Assembly: GCA_022360415.1 (NCBI GenBank)
Contig: JAKSDB010000020.1
Span: 1 to 21,879 of the forward strand
Source: Chlorobiales bacterium
GTDB taxonomy: Bacteria; Bacteroidota; Chlorobiia; Chlorobiales; Chlorobiaceae
Reading direction: 5' to 3'
Length of the DNA: 21,879 bases
Part shown: positions 6,498-14,179 of the stretch, piece by piece
How positions within the stretch are numbered: the first letter of the stretch is position 1
How the letters are laid out: each line of letters starts with the position of its first letter
Position numbers and translations under genes: made by a program
Notes under the pieces: generated by a model
The model's input: the letters and a program-made list of their open reading frames with translations, nothing else
The model's database searches: none
Told to the model about the DNA's origin: nothing

Positions 6498-7661
6498 ATG
6501 AAAAAAATATGGGCGGCTACTCTTGCGGCATGTTTGGCTCTCCCGTTCCTTTTCTGGAGCAGTGAGAGTGAAGCGGTGCCGGTATTTGCACGTAAGTACG
6601 GCACTTCCTGTGCCACATGTCACATTGGCTATCCTGCAAGAAATGCTTTTGGAGAGGCTTTCAGGAACAACGGGTATCGTTGGCCAGGAGGGGCGGATGA
6701 AGACAAGGTCGAAATCGAGCAAACACCCCTTGGTTCCGAAGCGTGGAAAAAGGTCTGGCCAAAAGCGATTTTTCCTACTGATATTCCCGGCATCGTTCCG
6801 GTAGCCCTGTTTATGACGGGTGAACTGTTTGAGTGGCGGGGAGTGGACGACAAGTACAAGTGGGGACTCCCCGGTGAGCTTGAAGTTTTATTTGCTGCGA
6901 CGATAGGCGATAACATCTCGATTCTCGGTGACTGGGCTGTTGGCGGTGAGGAAGTCGGGTTTCAGCTTCTGTGGTCACTGTCCGAGGGAGTGCATCTCGC
7001 GTTCGGGGGAATTGGCTTCACCGAGCTGTTTACGATCATTTCGGCAACACCGAACGGAGAAGGAGACTCTTACGCTGTTGCTTTACCCAGCCCGGGTAAC
7101 GGTTTCGAGTTGAGGGTGGCCGGCGGTGATGCAGGTGGATACAGCCTGATATTTGGAACCGGCCAGGGTGAAGAAGAGTGGTCAGGAAACCCCTTCGACA
7201 GCAGGTTTGTCAGGGCAACCTACAAGTTCGGTGGTTCAGGTCTGCTCAGCGGTTCAGGCGGTACAATGGGAAACGATATGATCGGTCTTGACAACGCCGT
7301 AACGCTTGGCGTTAATTATTTCAATTCTGATCACGGTGTGGATGGAGAAAAGAACGCTATCGGTGGCGATATTACCGCGACATTTGGGTCGGTGCGCGCA
7401 ATCGGACAGGTTGGCCGTTACATCGACACCGACGTAACCCAGTTTTCAGCGGAACTGGACTATTTTATCTACCCATGGCTCGTAGCGGTTGTGCGTTATG
7501 AGGACTGGGGGGCCCCCGGTGATGATCGGGATTATACCTACGCGGTTATACCCGGTATAGGGGCCTTTCTCAGGGCGAACGCGAAACTTGGCGCAGAATA
7601 CGTTATGGCAGAGCATTCGAATTACAATACCCTGAAAGTCTTCGCGCAGCTTGCTTTCTAA
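6498..7661 (+). CDS. Monoheme cytochrome c fused to predicted outer-membrane barrel (Cyc2-like layout)
   Basis: The product has 387 residues. The ATG at 6498 is 9 bases after AGGAGG; ATG 6492 is also possible. Residues 1-26 form a signal peptide (hydrophobic core ATLAACLALPFLFW, cleavage after SEA). One heme motif, CATCH, lies at 38-42 inside VPVFARKYGTSCATCH and is followed by AFGEAFRNNGY. The remaining roughly 320 residues show alternating polar/non-polar strands rich in Gly and aromatic residues and end in Phe, as outer-membrane barrels do. N-terminal heme plus barrel is the architecture of Cyc2, the outer-membrane iron oxidase. The FAR..C..CH..FG..F..GY spacing is reminiscent, but a less defined family of heme-bearing porins has the same look. 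It is regulated from the palindromes upstream and precedes a bc-type operon. Confidence 0.7.
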   Translation: MKKIWAATLAACLALPFLFWSSESEAVPVFARKYGTSCATCHIGYPARNAFGEAFRNNGYRWPGGADEDKVEIEQTPLGSEAWKKVWPKAIFPTDIPGIVPVALFMTGELFEWRGVDDKYKWGLPGELEVLFAATIGDNISILGDWAVGGEEVGFQLLWSLSEGVHLAFGGIGFTELFTIISATPNGEGDSYAVALPSPGNGFELRVAGGDAGGYSLIFGTGQGEEEWSGNPFDSRFVRATYKFGGSGLLSGSGGTMGNDMIGLDNAVTLGVNYFNSDHGVDGEKNAIGGDITATFGSVRAIGQVGRYIDTDVTQFSAELDYFIYPWLVAVVRYEDWGAPGDDRDYTYAVIPGIGAFLRANAKLGAEYVMAEHSNYNTLKVFAQLAF

Positions 7662-7672
7662 GGTGATGCGCA

Positions 7673-7722
7673 GCCGGTGATAATTGAAACGGGCCACTGG
7701 ATGTACTCAAATTATCACCGGC
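7673..7722 (+). terminator. Hairpin after the cytochrome-barrel gene
   Basis: A perfect 13-base stem, GCCGGTGATAATT (7673-7685) and AATTATCACCGGC (7710-7722), encloses a 24-base loop, 11 bases after the stop codon. No T-run follows, so it may be a transcript stabiliser or factor-assisted terminator rather than a classical intrinsic one. Confidence 0.5.
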
Positions 7723-7749
7723 ATGGTTATTCCCCCGTTACATAGAAGT

Positions 7750-7812
7750 GTCGCTGATAAACTACTCATCTTCGGAAAAGAGGGGAGGAGTTTTCTTGTT
7801 TTATCAGCAGAC
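7750..7812. repeat. Imperfect inverted repeat upstream of the Rieske operon
   Basis: GTCGCTGATAAAC (7750-7762) and GTTTTATCAGCAGAC (7798-7812) pair with two single-base bulges around a 35-base loop. It lies about 75 bases before the Rieske gene and could be a leader structure or a second terminator. Function is unknown. Confidence 0.35.
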
Positions 7813-7885
7813 AGGTTTACTGGAACGATTTTTTCATTTCAAGAAATAATGGTGGCAAAAACTGAAATGCCAAGTCGATAGATGC

Positions 7886-8434
7886 ATGGTGGAAAATGAG
7901 CTGACAACCGTCCAGCCGGAGGTTGAAGAGACGCAAAACCGGAACGAAAAGCGCCGCGCATTTCTGAGAAAGATCGGTTGGGGCGGAATAGTGGGGTTTA
8001 TCGGCATAAACCTGGCTGCTTTCGTGAGGTTTCTTTATCCGAGAGTGCTCTTTGAGCCACCGACGAGGTTCAAGGTAGGCAAGCCGGGCGATTATCCGCC
8101 AGGGCAGGTAAATACCCAGTTCATAAACAAATACGGCACATGGATAGTCAGGCAGAGTGACGGGTCTTTTTTTGCGATGGAAGCAAAGTGTACCCATCTT
8201 GGGTGCACTCCCAATTGGCTCGAGTCACAGAATAAATTCAAGTGTCCCTGCCACGGGAGCGGGTATTACATCTCGGGGTTTAATTTCGAGGGGCCGGCAC
8301 CGAGGCCGATGGACAGGTTTAAAATCAGCATCGCGGAGGACGGACAATTGCTTGTTGACAAAAGCATCAAGTTCAAAGGTGTTCCGGGTAAAGAATCAAA
8401 TCAGATGCATCCTCAGAGTCTTCTGAGGGTATAA
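7886..8434 (+). CDS. Rieske 2Fe-2S protein of a bc-type complex
   Basis: The product has 182 residues. A Tat-like twin-arginine segment (KRRAFLRK, 22-29) precedes a membrane span at about 31-48. The cluster-binding motifs are complete: C102-T-H104-L-G-C107 and C120-P-C122-H123, with C107/C122 as the expected disulfide. It takes one electron from quinol at the outer site and hands it to a cytochrome on the periplasmic side. The start ATG 7886 has a poor ribosome site; GTG 7889 is an alternative. It heads a run of same-strand genes with short gaps: ferredoxin (18 bases later), cytochrome b, subunit IV, octaheme cytochrome. Confidence 0.93.
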   Translation: MVENELTTVQPEVEETQNRNEKRRAFLRKIGWGGIVGFIGINLAAFVRFLYPRVLFEPPTRFKVGKPGDYPPGQVNTQFINKYGTWIVRQSDGSFFAMEAKCTHLGCTPNWLESQNKFKCPCHGSGYYISGFNFEGPAPRPMDRFKISIAEDGQLLVDKSIKFKGVPGKESNQMHPQSLLRV

Positions 8435-8452
8435 ACAGGGGGTCTCTCTCAG

Positions 8453-8755
8453 GTGGAAGGTATTCTTGATACTGAAAAAAGCGTTAAAAAAAAGGCTGTA
8501 GCAGAAATCAGAACGGAACTGTGTACAGGGTGTGGGATCTGCGTTTCGGTCTGCCCGGTTTCATGTATTGATATTCTCAATACCGGCTTGAATTTTAACG
8601 GTTCTGCTCACGTAAACCGCGAGCTCTGTACCGGTTGTAATTTTTGCGCTGTTGACTGTCCCTGGGAGGCAATAGTTATGGTTAATCCTGACGGGTCCGA
8701 AAAGGTGTTTGACATTTACTCAAAACAGGTGAAAAAAATGCGGGGCTATGCTTGA
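8453..8755 (+). CDS. 2[4Fe-4S] ferredoxin within the bc operon
   Basis: The product has 100 residues from GTG 8453, with AGGGGG about 10 bases upstream. It has two complete CxxCxxCxxxCP clusters: C24, C27, C30, C34 and C59, C62, C65, C69. There is no signal peptide and no membrane span, so it should be cytoplasmic. Residues before 20 and after 80 are charged extensions. Ferredoxins are not standard parts of bc1 or b6f complexes. Its position between the Rieske and cytochrome b genes implies a working link, for example donating to or accepting from the quinone-reducing face of cytochrome b. That link is inference; it could simply serve another enzyme. Confidence 0.9.
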   Translation: MEGILDTEKSVKKKAVAEIRTELCTGCGICVSVCPVSCIDILNTGLNFNGSAHVNRELCTGCNFCAVDCPWEAIVMVNPDGSEKVFDIYSKQVKKMRGYA

Positions 8756-8785
8756 CTCGGGCTCCGGTGAGAAAAGGCGGGAAAA

Positions 8786-9547
8786 ATGAGCATGCTTGAC
8801 AGGATCAAAAAGTCTGTGATCTGGAAGTCGATTTTCAGGCGGGATTACAAGGATACCCCGAGGAATCGCGCGCTTGCGATTTTCGGCAATATTTTCATGC
8901 ACCTGCATCCGGTAAAGGTGCGTGAAAGTGCATTGAAGCTCAGGTTTACCTGGGGAATGGGAGGGATTTCTCTCTTTTCATTTATCATCCTGACTGTTAC
9001 AGGTTTTCTTCTGATGTTTTACTATCACCCCTCGGTTGAGAAAGCCTACTGGGATATAAAGGACCTGGAATTCCAGGTTCCCTATGGGATCTTTCTGAGA
9101 AATCTCCACCGGTGGGCCGGACATTTCATGGTCATTGTTGTCTGGCTGCACATGTTTCGCGTTTTCATGACCGGCTCATACAAATCGCCGAGGCAGTTTA
9201 ACTGGGCAATCGGAGTGATATTGCTTGTGCTGACCATGCTCCTTAGCTTTACCGGTTATCTTCTGCCCTGGGATCAACTCGGTTACTGGGCAATAGTTGT
9301 CGGGACAAACATGGCAGCAGGTACACCCCTCTTGGGCTTTGAGGGCCCTTTCAGTGAATATCTCGGCATCACTCCCTACAACGATGTCCGCTTCGCGATA
9401 CTCGGGGGATCGACTGTAGGCGGGAACGCGCTGCTCAGGTCTTACGTATGGCACTGTGTGGTACTTCCGCTTGTGGCGGTGGTCCTGATGGCGGTGCATT
9501 TCTGGCGGGTACGAAAGGATGGAGGTATTTCAGGTCCTCATTCATGA
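8786..9547 (+). CDS. Cytochrome b6-type subunit (N-terminal half of cytochrome b)
   Basis: The product has 253 residues and four to five membrane spans. Heme b ligands can be placed: H108 and H122 (14 apart), and H223 and H238 (15 apart); the 14/15 pattern is that of b6-type proteins. PWDQ at 161-164 in GYLLPWDQLGYWA is a conserved quinol-site segment, and RKDGGISGP closes the protein as in b6. The cysteine that binds the extra heme ci/cn in b6f and in Bacillus-type complexes would fall in FTWGMGG (54-60), but no Cys is there. GGCGGG precedes the ATG at 8786; ATG 8792 is also possible. The other half of cytochrome b is the next gene. Confidence 0.93.
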   Translation: MSMLDRIKKSVIWKSIFRRDYKDTPRNRALAIFGNIFMHLHPVKVRESALKLRFTWGMGGISLFSFIILTVTGFLLMFYYHPSVEKAYWDIKDLEFQVPYGIFLRNLHRWAGHFMVIVVWLHMFRVFMTGSYKSPRQFNWAIGVILLVLTMLLSFTGYLLPWDQLGYWAIVVGTNMAAGTPLLGFEGPFSEYLGITPYNDVRFAILGGSTVGGNALLRSYVWHCVVLPLVAVVLMAVHFWRVRKDGGISGPHS

Positions 9548-9583
9548 TGCATTTCAAACAACTTGTAACTCCCCGGACTTATA

Positions 9584-10468
9584 ATGGGCCCATTTATTGA
9601 GATAATATCGGCACCGGACAATATCGCGATTGTCGTGATGATTCTCATGGTAATCTTTTTCACCGTTTGGGCTTTTCTGCAAGCGTTCAGAAATGATGCG
9701 ATGAGGAGAAAAGGCGAGAGGATCGAAGGGGAAGGAGACGGTAAGACTGATAGCTGGAAGCCTCTTGTCAGGATCGAGTTTATTATCGCATTGATTGTTT
9801 TTATCGGGCTTACATTCTGGTCTCTTGTCGTCGATGCACCGCTTGAGGAACTGGCAAGTCCGACCCTGACGCCAAACCCCGCAAAAGCACCCTGGTACTT
9901 TCTCGGACTTCAGGAAATGCTTGTCTACTTCGACCCCTGGATAGCGGGTGTGGTGCTGCCCACGCTGATCATTATCGGTTTGATCGCCATTCCCTACATA
10001 GACAACAACCCGAAAGGAAACGGTTACTATACGTTTGCCGAAAGAAAATGGGCCATATTGATTTTCTGTTTCGGATTTTTAGCGCTCTGGATTCTGCTGA
10101 TCGTTATCGGGGTGTTTTTCAGGGGGCCCGGTTGGTTATGGTTCTGGCCATGGGAGGCCTGGGATCACCATAGAGTTATCTATGAAGGCACTACGGATCT
10201 TACAGATCTTGTAGGCATAGATTCAAGGTCAGGCTTGGGGTTTTTTATCGGAGGAGGTCTTGTGACCTTCTATTACGCTTTGGGCATGGTCCTTCCCTAT
10301 CTGTACTGGAAGAAGAGGAATCCCGAGTTTCTTGAAGATTTGGGTGTGTTCCCTTATGTGACGATCTCTTTTTTGTTCTGGACGATGCTCGCCCTGCCGA
10401 TAAAGATGTTTCTGCGTCTTGTGCTTCTGGTCAAGTACGTCTGGGTAACGCCATGGTTCAACATTTGA
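9584..10468 (+). CDS. Enlarged subunit IV-like C-terminal half of cytochrome b
   Basis: The product has 294 residues with about six membrane spans (roughly 13-35, 64-84, 118-140, 156-178, 222-245, 255-282). Classical subunit IV has about 160 residues and three spans. The quinol-oxidation PEWY motif is replaced by APWY (102-105) in NPAKAPWYFLGLQEM, so the usual Glu is absent; Q110 and E111 follow. This KAPWYFLGLQE variant is what I recall from bc complexes of deltaproteobacterial and similar type, coupled to multiheme cytochromes. The segment near 180-215, with WFWPWEAWDHH, is Trp-rich and unexplained. There is no strong ribosome site at ATG 9584; the gap from cytochrome b is 36 bases. Confidence 0.88.
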   Translation: MGPFIEIISAPDNIAIVVMILMVIFFTVWAFLQAFRNDAMRRKGERIEGEGDGKTDSWKPLVRIEFIIALIVFIGLTFWSLVVDAPLEELASPTLTPNPAKAPWYFLGLQEMLVYFDPWIAGVVLPTLIIIGLIAIPYIDNNPKGNGYYTFAERKWAILIFCFGFLALWILLIVIGVFFRGPGWLWFWPWEAWDHHRVIYEGTTDLTDLVGIDSRSGLGFFIGGGLVTFYYALGMVLPYLYWKKRNPEFLEDLGVFPYVTISFLFWTMLALPIKMFLRLVLLVKYVWVTPWFNI

Positions 10469-10514
10469 AACATGCCGGATTGGTGCACCGAGTAATGTTT
10501 TTAGACGGAAAAGT

Positions 10515-13073
10515 ATGAAACAAAAGTCTTCGTATACCTCGCTCCTGTTTGCTTTCCTGAGCCTGCTGCTTCTTGGGCTTACGTTCTGGGTGATATGGAA
10601 GGACGAGGTACAGCTCAGACCGTGGAAATCGTACCAGCAGGAGTATAAGGAACTGAAAGGAAAAAAACTGCAGGAGGAATATGACAGGGCAAAGAAAGAG
10701 TTCGACAGCAACGGCAATGCCCAAAAGCTTGAATCTTTACAGGCAAAGCTCAAGGCCGAAGAGGACTTCTTTAACAGCCGGGAGGTTCAGGAAAAATATA
10801 AAAAGCTGACAGGTCAGCTTGATGTAATCGGATCGTCGCTGGCACAAAACCAGAAAAAGCTTCAGGAAACACGGGGGAGATTCCTCGAAGCGGAGTATCT
10901 CTATATAAGGGATCAGAAAGAGCATGATAAAAAAGTGATGCAACAGCTTCAGGGCGAGATTGAAGAGCTGAAAAAGAGCAGGGATGCTCTGCTTGAAAGG
11001 AAGAAGGGAATAGAGGAAAATATTGACGAGCTGACAGGTGAAGCTGAAGCGATAAGGGCTGAAATCATGTCCCTGCACAAGGGTCTTGATGAAAAACTGG
11101 CGGCGATTAAAGGCAACAAGCGTACATCTCCGGAGATCAGACAGATACATATAAGCGACGTAGGAAAGGCGGATCGTTGCATAAGCTGTCATGCCGGTAT
11201 CGAAAGCAGTTACAAGCTGAGTGAGAAGCAACCGTTTACCAGACACCCTGCCAGCTTTATTTTTCTGGAAAATCATCCGGTGAGTGAATATGGCTGTACC
11301 TTCTGTCACCAGGGACAGGGCAGGGCAACCACTTCCCCCAACAAGGCACATGGGTGGGTGGACCATTGGACCGAGCCGATGCTGCGGGGCAGCATGACGC
11401 AGTCATCATGTATTTCATGTCATGGGGACATCGAGGGTTTACGGGGAGCGGAATTCATCAGCAAAGGTTCAAAGCTCATAAAAAAATACGGATGCTACGG
11501 GTGTCACATGATACCCGGTTACGAAGAGCTGCGTGAGATCGGGCCGGTGCTCGCCGAAGCGGGGACAAAGGTTAACTATTCATGGGCGGTGAACTGGCTG
11601 CAGGACCCCAAGACCTATTATGAGGCTGCACGGATGCCCAAGTTCTTTTTTTCAAAAGGGGAAGCTGAATCGATTACCGATTACCTTTTCAGCATGACCG
11701 GGACCACCCGGCACGACACGCTCTACACCGATGACGACATTGACTGGGACCTGGCTGAAAAAGGTAAGGCGATCTGGCGGCAATCCCGTTGTAACATCTG
11801 CCATACAACCAATGGAAAGGGTGGGAACCATACGGAGATTCATGCTCCTGACTTGACCAAGGTCGGCAGCAAGGTTACCAAGGAGTGGCTGTTCAACTGG
11901 ATCAGGGATCCGAAGAAATACTTTCCCGAAACCAAAATGCCGAGGTACCGGTTCAACGATCAGGAACTTGCCGCGCTCGTGGAATATGTTGTGAGCGAAT
12001 TTCAGGACTGGGATTTCGAGCCCGAGTATGAGGAGGCAGTTCCTATCAAAGCCGAATCAATAGAAAAGGGGAAAGCACTGGTTGAGAAATACGGTTGTTT
12101 CGGTTGTCATAAGCTGAAGGGAATGGAAGAGATGCAGGATATTGCGCCTCAGTTAAGAAGAGCCGGAACGACTATTGAGGGGGCGGTGTCAACAGACAAG
12201 ATCGGCGCAGAGCTTTCATCAATTGGCAGCAAGCCGATCGAGCTCCTGGATTTCGGGAAAATGAAAGGCAAGATACCTCATGAAAGACTGAGTTACGTCA
12301 AACAGAAACTGCGGGCGCCAAGGAGCTACAGGGATGATCTGAGAATGCCCGATTATCGGTTAAACGAAGACGAACTGGGAGCTGTTTCATCGGTGCTGCT
12401 CGGATTTACCGACGTAAGCCGCCCTGTCCGTTATAAAGTGCTTGCCTACAGGGAGATAGAAAGGCTGGAGGGCGAGTCTGAAAGACATATTCTGTCCGGT
12501 GATTTTGAAAAACTCGAGAAAGATATCAAATGTCTGAACTGTCACAAGATCGGCAATCATGGCTATAACTATGCTCCGGACCTTGCCATTGCGGGGAGCA
12601 AACTACAGGAAGGGTGGGTCAGGAAGTTTCTGAAGCAGCCTGATATTATCCGGCCCATGCTTAAACAAATGCCTCGATTCAATCTTGACAAGCAGGACGG
12701 AATGATACAGGGAAACCTTGCTGATTCGGAGATAGAAACTGTGATGAGCTTCTTCAGGAGTGACCTTGTTAGTGATGATATTCCTGTTTCCCTGCCTGAG
12801 CTTGTTGATAACGGAACTGTTGACCAGGTACTCGAGGGCAAACGGCTTTATGATAAAAAGGGGTGTGTTGCGTGTCACCAGATAGGAAATGCCGGGGGGT
12901 CTGTCGGGCCCAATCTTTCCTTTGTCGGCGACCGTCTGACGGCCGGTTTTATTTTTAAATACCTTGAAGACCCCCAGCGGTACAATCCTGAAAACGTTGA
13001 ACCGAATCTGGGGTTTACAGAACGCGAGAGGGTCTATCTTACCCGGTACCTCATGTCATTGAAGCAGGAGTGA
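10515..13073 (+). CDS. Octaheme cytochrome c with membrane anchor and long coiled coil
   Basis: The product has 852 residues. One span at about 8-27 (LLFAFLSLLLLGLTFWVIW) is followed by a Lys/Glu-rich coiled coil to about 205. Then come eight CxxCH sites at residues 222, 261, 299, 327, 426, 528, 673 and 784. The first three are close together and surrounded by His (TRHP, ENHP, AHG, DHW), suggesting bis-His hemes. Sites 4-7 each precede an MP motif (RMPKF, KMPRY, RMPDY, QMPRF), as in class I cytochrome c domains with Met ligation; in the eighth the place is VEPN, without Met. It probably replaces cytochrome c1/f, carrying electrons from the Rieske protein outward. The coiled coil may span the periplasm or bind a partner. 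The ribosome site is weak (GGAAAAG). Confidence 0.9.
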   Translation: MKQKSSYTSLLFAFLSLLLLGLTFWVIWKDEVQLRPWKSYQQEYKELKGKKLQEEYDRAKKEFDSNGNAQKLESLQAKLKAEEDFFNSREVQEKYKKLTGQLDVIGSSLAQNQKKLQETRGRFLEAEYLYIRDQKEHDKKVMQQLQGEIEELKKSRDALLERKKGIEENIDELTGEAEAIRAEIMSLHKGLDEKLAAIKGNKRTSPEIRQIHISDVGKADRCISCHAGIESSYKLSEKQPFTRHPASFIFLENHPVSEYGCTFCHQGQGRATTSPNKAHGWVDHWTEPMLRGSMTQSSCISCHGDIEGLRGAEFISKGSKLIKKYGCYGCHMIPGYEELREIGPVLAEAGTKVNYSWAVNWLQDPKTYYEAARMPKFFFSKGEAESITDYLFSMTGTTRHDTLYTDDDIDWDLAEKGKAIWRQSRCNICHTTNGKGGNHTEIHAPDLTKVGSKVTKEWLFNWIRDPKKYFPETKMPRYRFNDQELAALVEYVVSEFQDWDFEPEYEEAVPIKAESIEKGKALVEKYGCFGCHKLKGMEEMQDIAPQLRRAGTTIEGAVSTDKIGAELSSIGSKPIELLDFGKMKGKIPHERLSYVKQKLRAPRSYRDDLRMPDYRLNEDELGAVSSVLLGFTDVSRPVRYKVLAYREIERLEGESERHILSGDFEKLEKDIKCLNCHKIGNHGYNYAPDLAIAGSKLQEGWVRKFLKQPDIIRPMLKQMPRFNLDKQDGMIQGNLADSEIETVMSFFRSDLVSDDIPVSLPELVDNGTVDQVLEGKRLYDKKGCVACHQIGNAGGSVGPNLSFVGDRLTAGFIFKYLEDPQRYNPENVEPNLGFTERERVYLTRYLMSLKQE

Positions 13074-13078
13074 GCGAT

Positions 13079-13510
13079 ATGTCGAGAAACAAACATAGTG
13101 CCGGTCTCTACAGGGTTTTTGCTGGAATTTGTGCCTGTCTTCTTTGCAGCTGTTCAGCAAATCAGGAACATGCTTCCGCTGACGAGCAGAAAACTTCATA
13201 TGCCTCGATAGACGGAAGGCGTCTCTACATGCATTACTGTGCTATCTGTCACGGTGAGAATGGTGATGGAGCAGGGAGGTATTACGGGTTCAGCCTCGAG
13301 CCCAAACCGGCTGATTTCACTGATGACAGTTTTTTTGAGGAGAGAGACTCGGAGCTTTTGTACAAAGCAATCAGTGAAGGGAGCGCGTCTGTCGGCAGGT
13401 CAAATCTCTGCCCGCCGTGGGGGCGTACCCTGCATAAAGAGGAGGTGGGTTTTCTGATCGATCACATCAGGAGTTTTCCTGGTTCGGATGATAATCCGGA
13501 AGACAAATAA
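13079..13510 (+). CDS. Lipoprotein monoheme cytochrome c with Cys in place of axial Met
   Basis: The product has 143 residues. ATG 13079 is 8 bases after AGGAG; a GTG at 13070 would overlap the preceding stop. The signal region ends in a lipobox-like LCSC (C25 as lipidated residue). The heme site CAICH is at 54-58, in the HYCAICHGENGDGAG context of class I cytochromes c. The C-terminal ligand region, normally MPPWG, reads CPPWG (C111), and the mature part has no other Met beyond M51, next to the heme motif. A His/Cys heme is therefore possible, which would lower the redox potential sharply. It probably shuttles electrons from the octaheme subunit to partners on the membrane surface. Confidence 0.88.
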   Translation: MSRNKHSAGLYRVFAGICACLLCSCSANQEHASADEQKTSYASIDGRRLYMHYCAICHGENGDGAGRYYGFSLEPKPADFTDDSFFEERDSELLYKAISEGSASVGRSNLCPPWGRTLHKEEVGFLIDHIRSFPGSDDNPEDK

Positions 13511-13562
13511 ACCATGTCGATTTGTTTTCCGTGAAATGTAAACGCTAAAACAGGGAGTCGTT

Positions 13563-14168
13563 ATGAAAAGGATGCTATTCAATGCATTACTGGTGATTGT
13601 TTTTATGGGCGTCGCCGCAATCGGGCAGCAGGAAGCTTTTGCGGCAGGAACCATAACCGGTTCGGTTGAGACAAAAAGGGCCAAGTATAAAAAAAATGTC
13701 GTGGTTTATTTGAAAAATGTGCAGGGTACCTTCAATGCGCCCCAAGAGCCGTATGTGGTTGACCAGCAGGATCTGACATTCATACCTCACGTGCTTCCGG
13801 TGCTTGTCGGTTCGAAGGTCAATTTCAAGAACAGTGATAACGTGAACCATAACGTGTTTTCTCCTACCGAGTGCAAATCTTTCAATCTCGGAACGTTTGG
13901 TCCGGGCGGATACAAGACAGTTACTTTTGACAAGACATGCGTTGTTGATCTTCTGTGTAACGTGCATTCTGAAATGTCGGCTTATGTTGTCGTGCTCGAC
14001 AATCCCTATTTCTCGCTCACAGGGGCAGACGGCAGTTTTACTATCCGGAATGTACCTGCCGGTACGTATGAGATCGCGGTGTGGAGCGAGAAGATGAAAG
14101 CGGAAACGCAGTCGGTGACTGTCTCGGATGGTTCTTCGGCTACGGTTACTTTTAATCTGACGAGATAG
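13563..14168 (+). CDS. Exported blue-copper (cupredoxin) protein with C-terminal beta domain
   Basis: The product has 201 residues, with AGGGAG 5-6 bases before ATG. The signal peptide is about 1-28 (cleavage after AFAA). A plastocyanin-like fold carries a full type 1 copper set: H96 in NVNHNVFS, C132, H135 and M138 in LLCNVHSEM. C104 and C126 could form a disulfide. From about 150, DGSFTIRNVPAGTYEIAVW is the start of a carboxypeptidase-regulatory-like beta sandwich. Proteins of this layout occur beside multiheme cytochromes and are often labelled methylamine-utilisation-like, a name that need not reflect function. Here a periplasmic electron carrier for the bc-type complex is likely. Its gene is 11 bases before the pentapeptide gene. 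Confidence 0.85.
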   Translation: MKRMLFNALLVIVFMGVAAIGQQEAFAAGTITGSVETKRAKYKKNVVVYLKNVQGTFNAPQEPYVVDQQDLTFIPHVLPVLVGSKVNFKNSDNVNHNVFSPTECKSFNLGTFGPGGYKTVTFDKTCVVDLLCNVHSEMSAYVVVLDNPYFSLTGADGSFTIRNVPAGTYEIAVWSEKMKAETQSVTVSDGSSATVTFNLTR

Positions 14169-14179
14169 AGAGGGTGACG

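Noticed and set aside
7684..7881. 65-codon frame before the Rieske gene
   Set aside because: It starts with TTG, lacks a ribosome site, covers both hairpins and has no recognisable composition.
10229..11366. Minus-strand frames of 174 and 209 codons
   Set aside because: They are opposite the subunit IV and octaheme genes, with low-complexity Phe/Leu/Ser content typical of antisense to Lys/Glu coiled coil.
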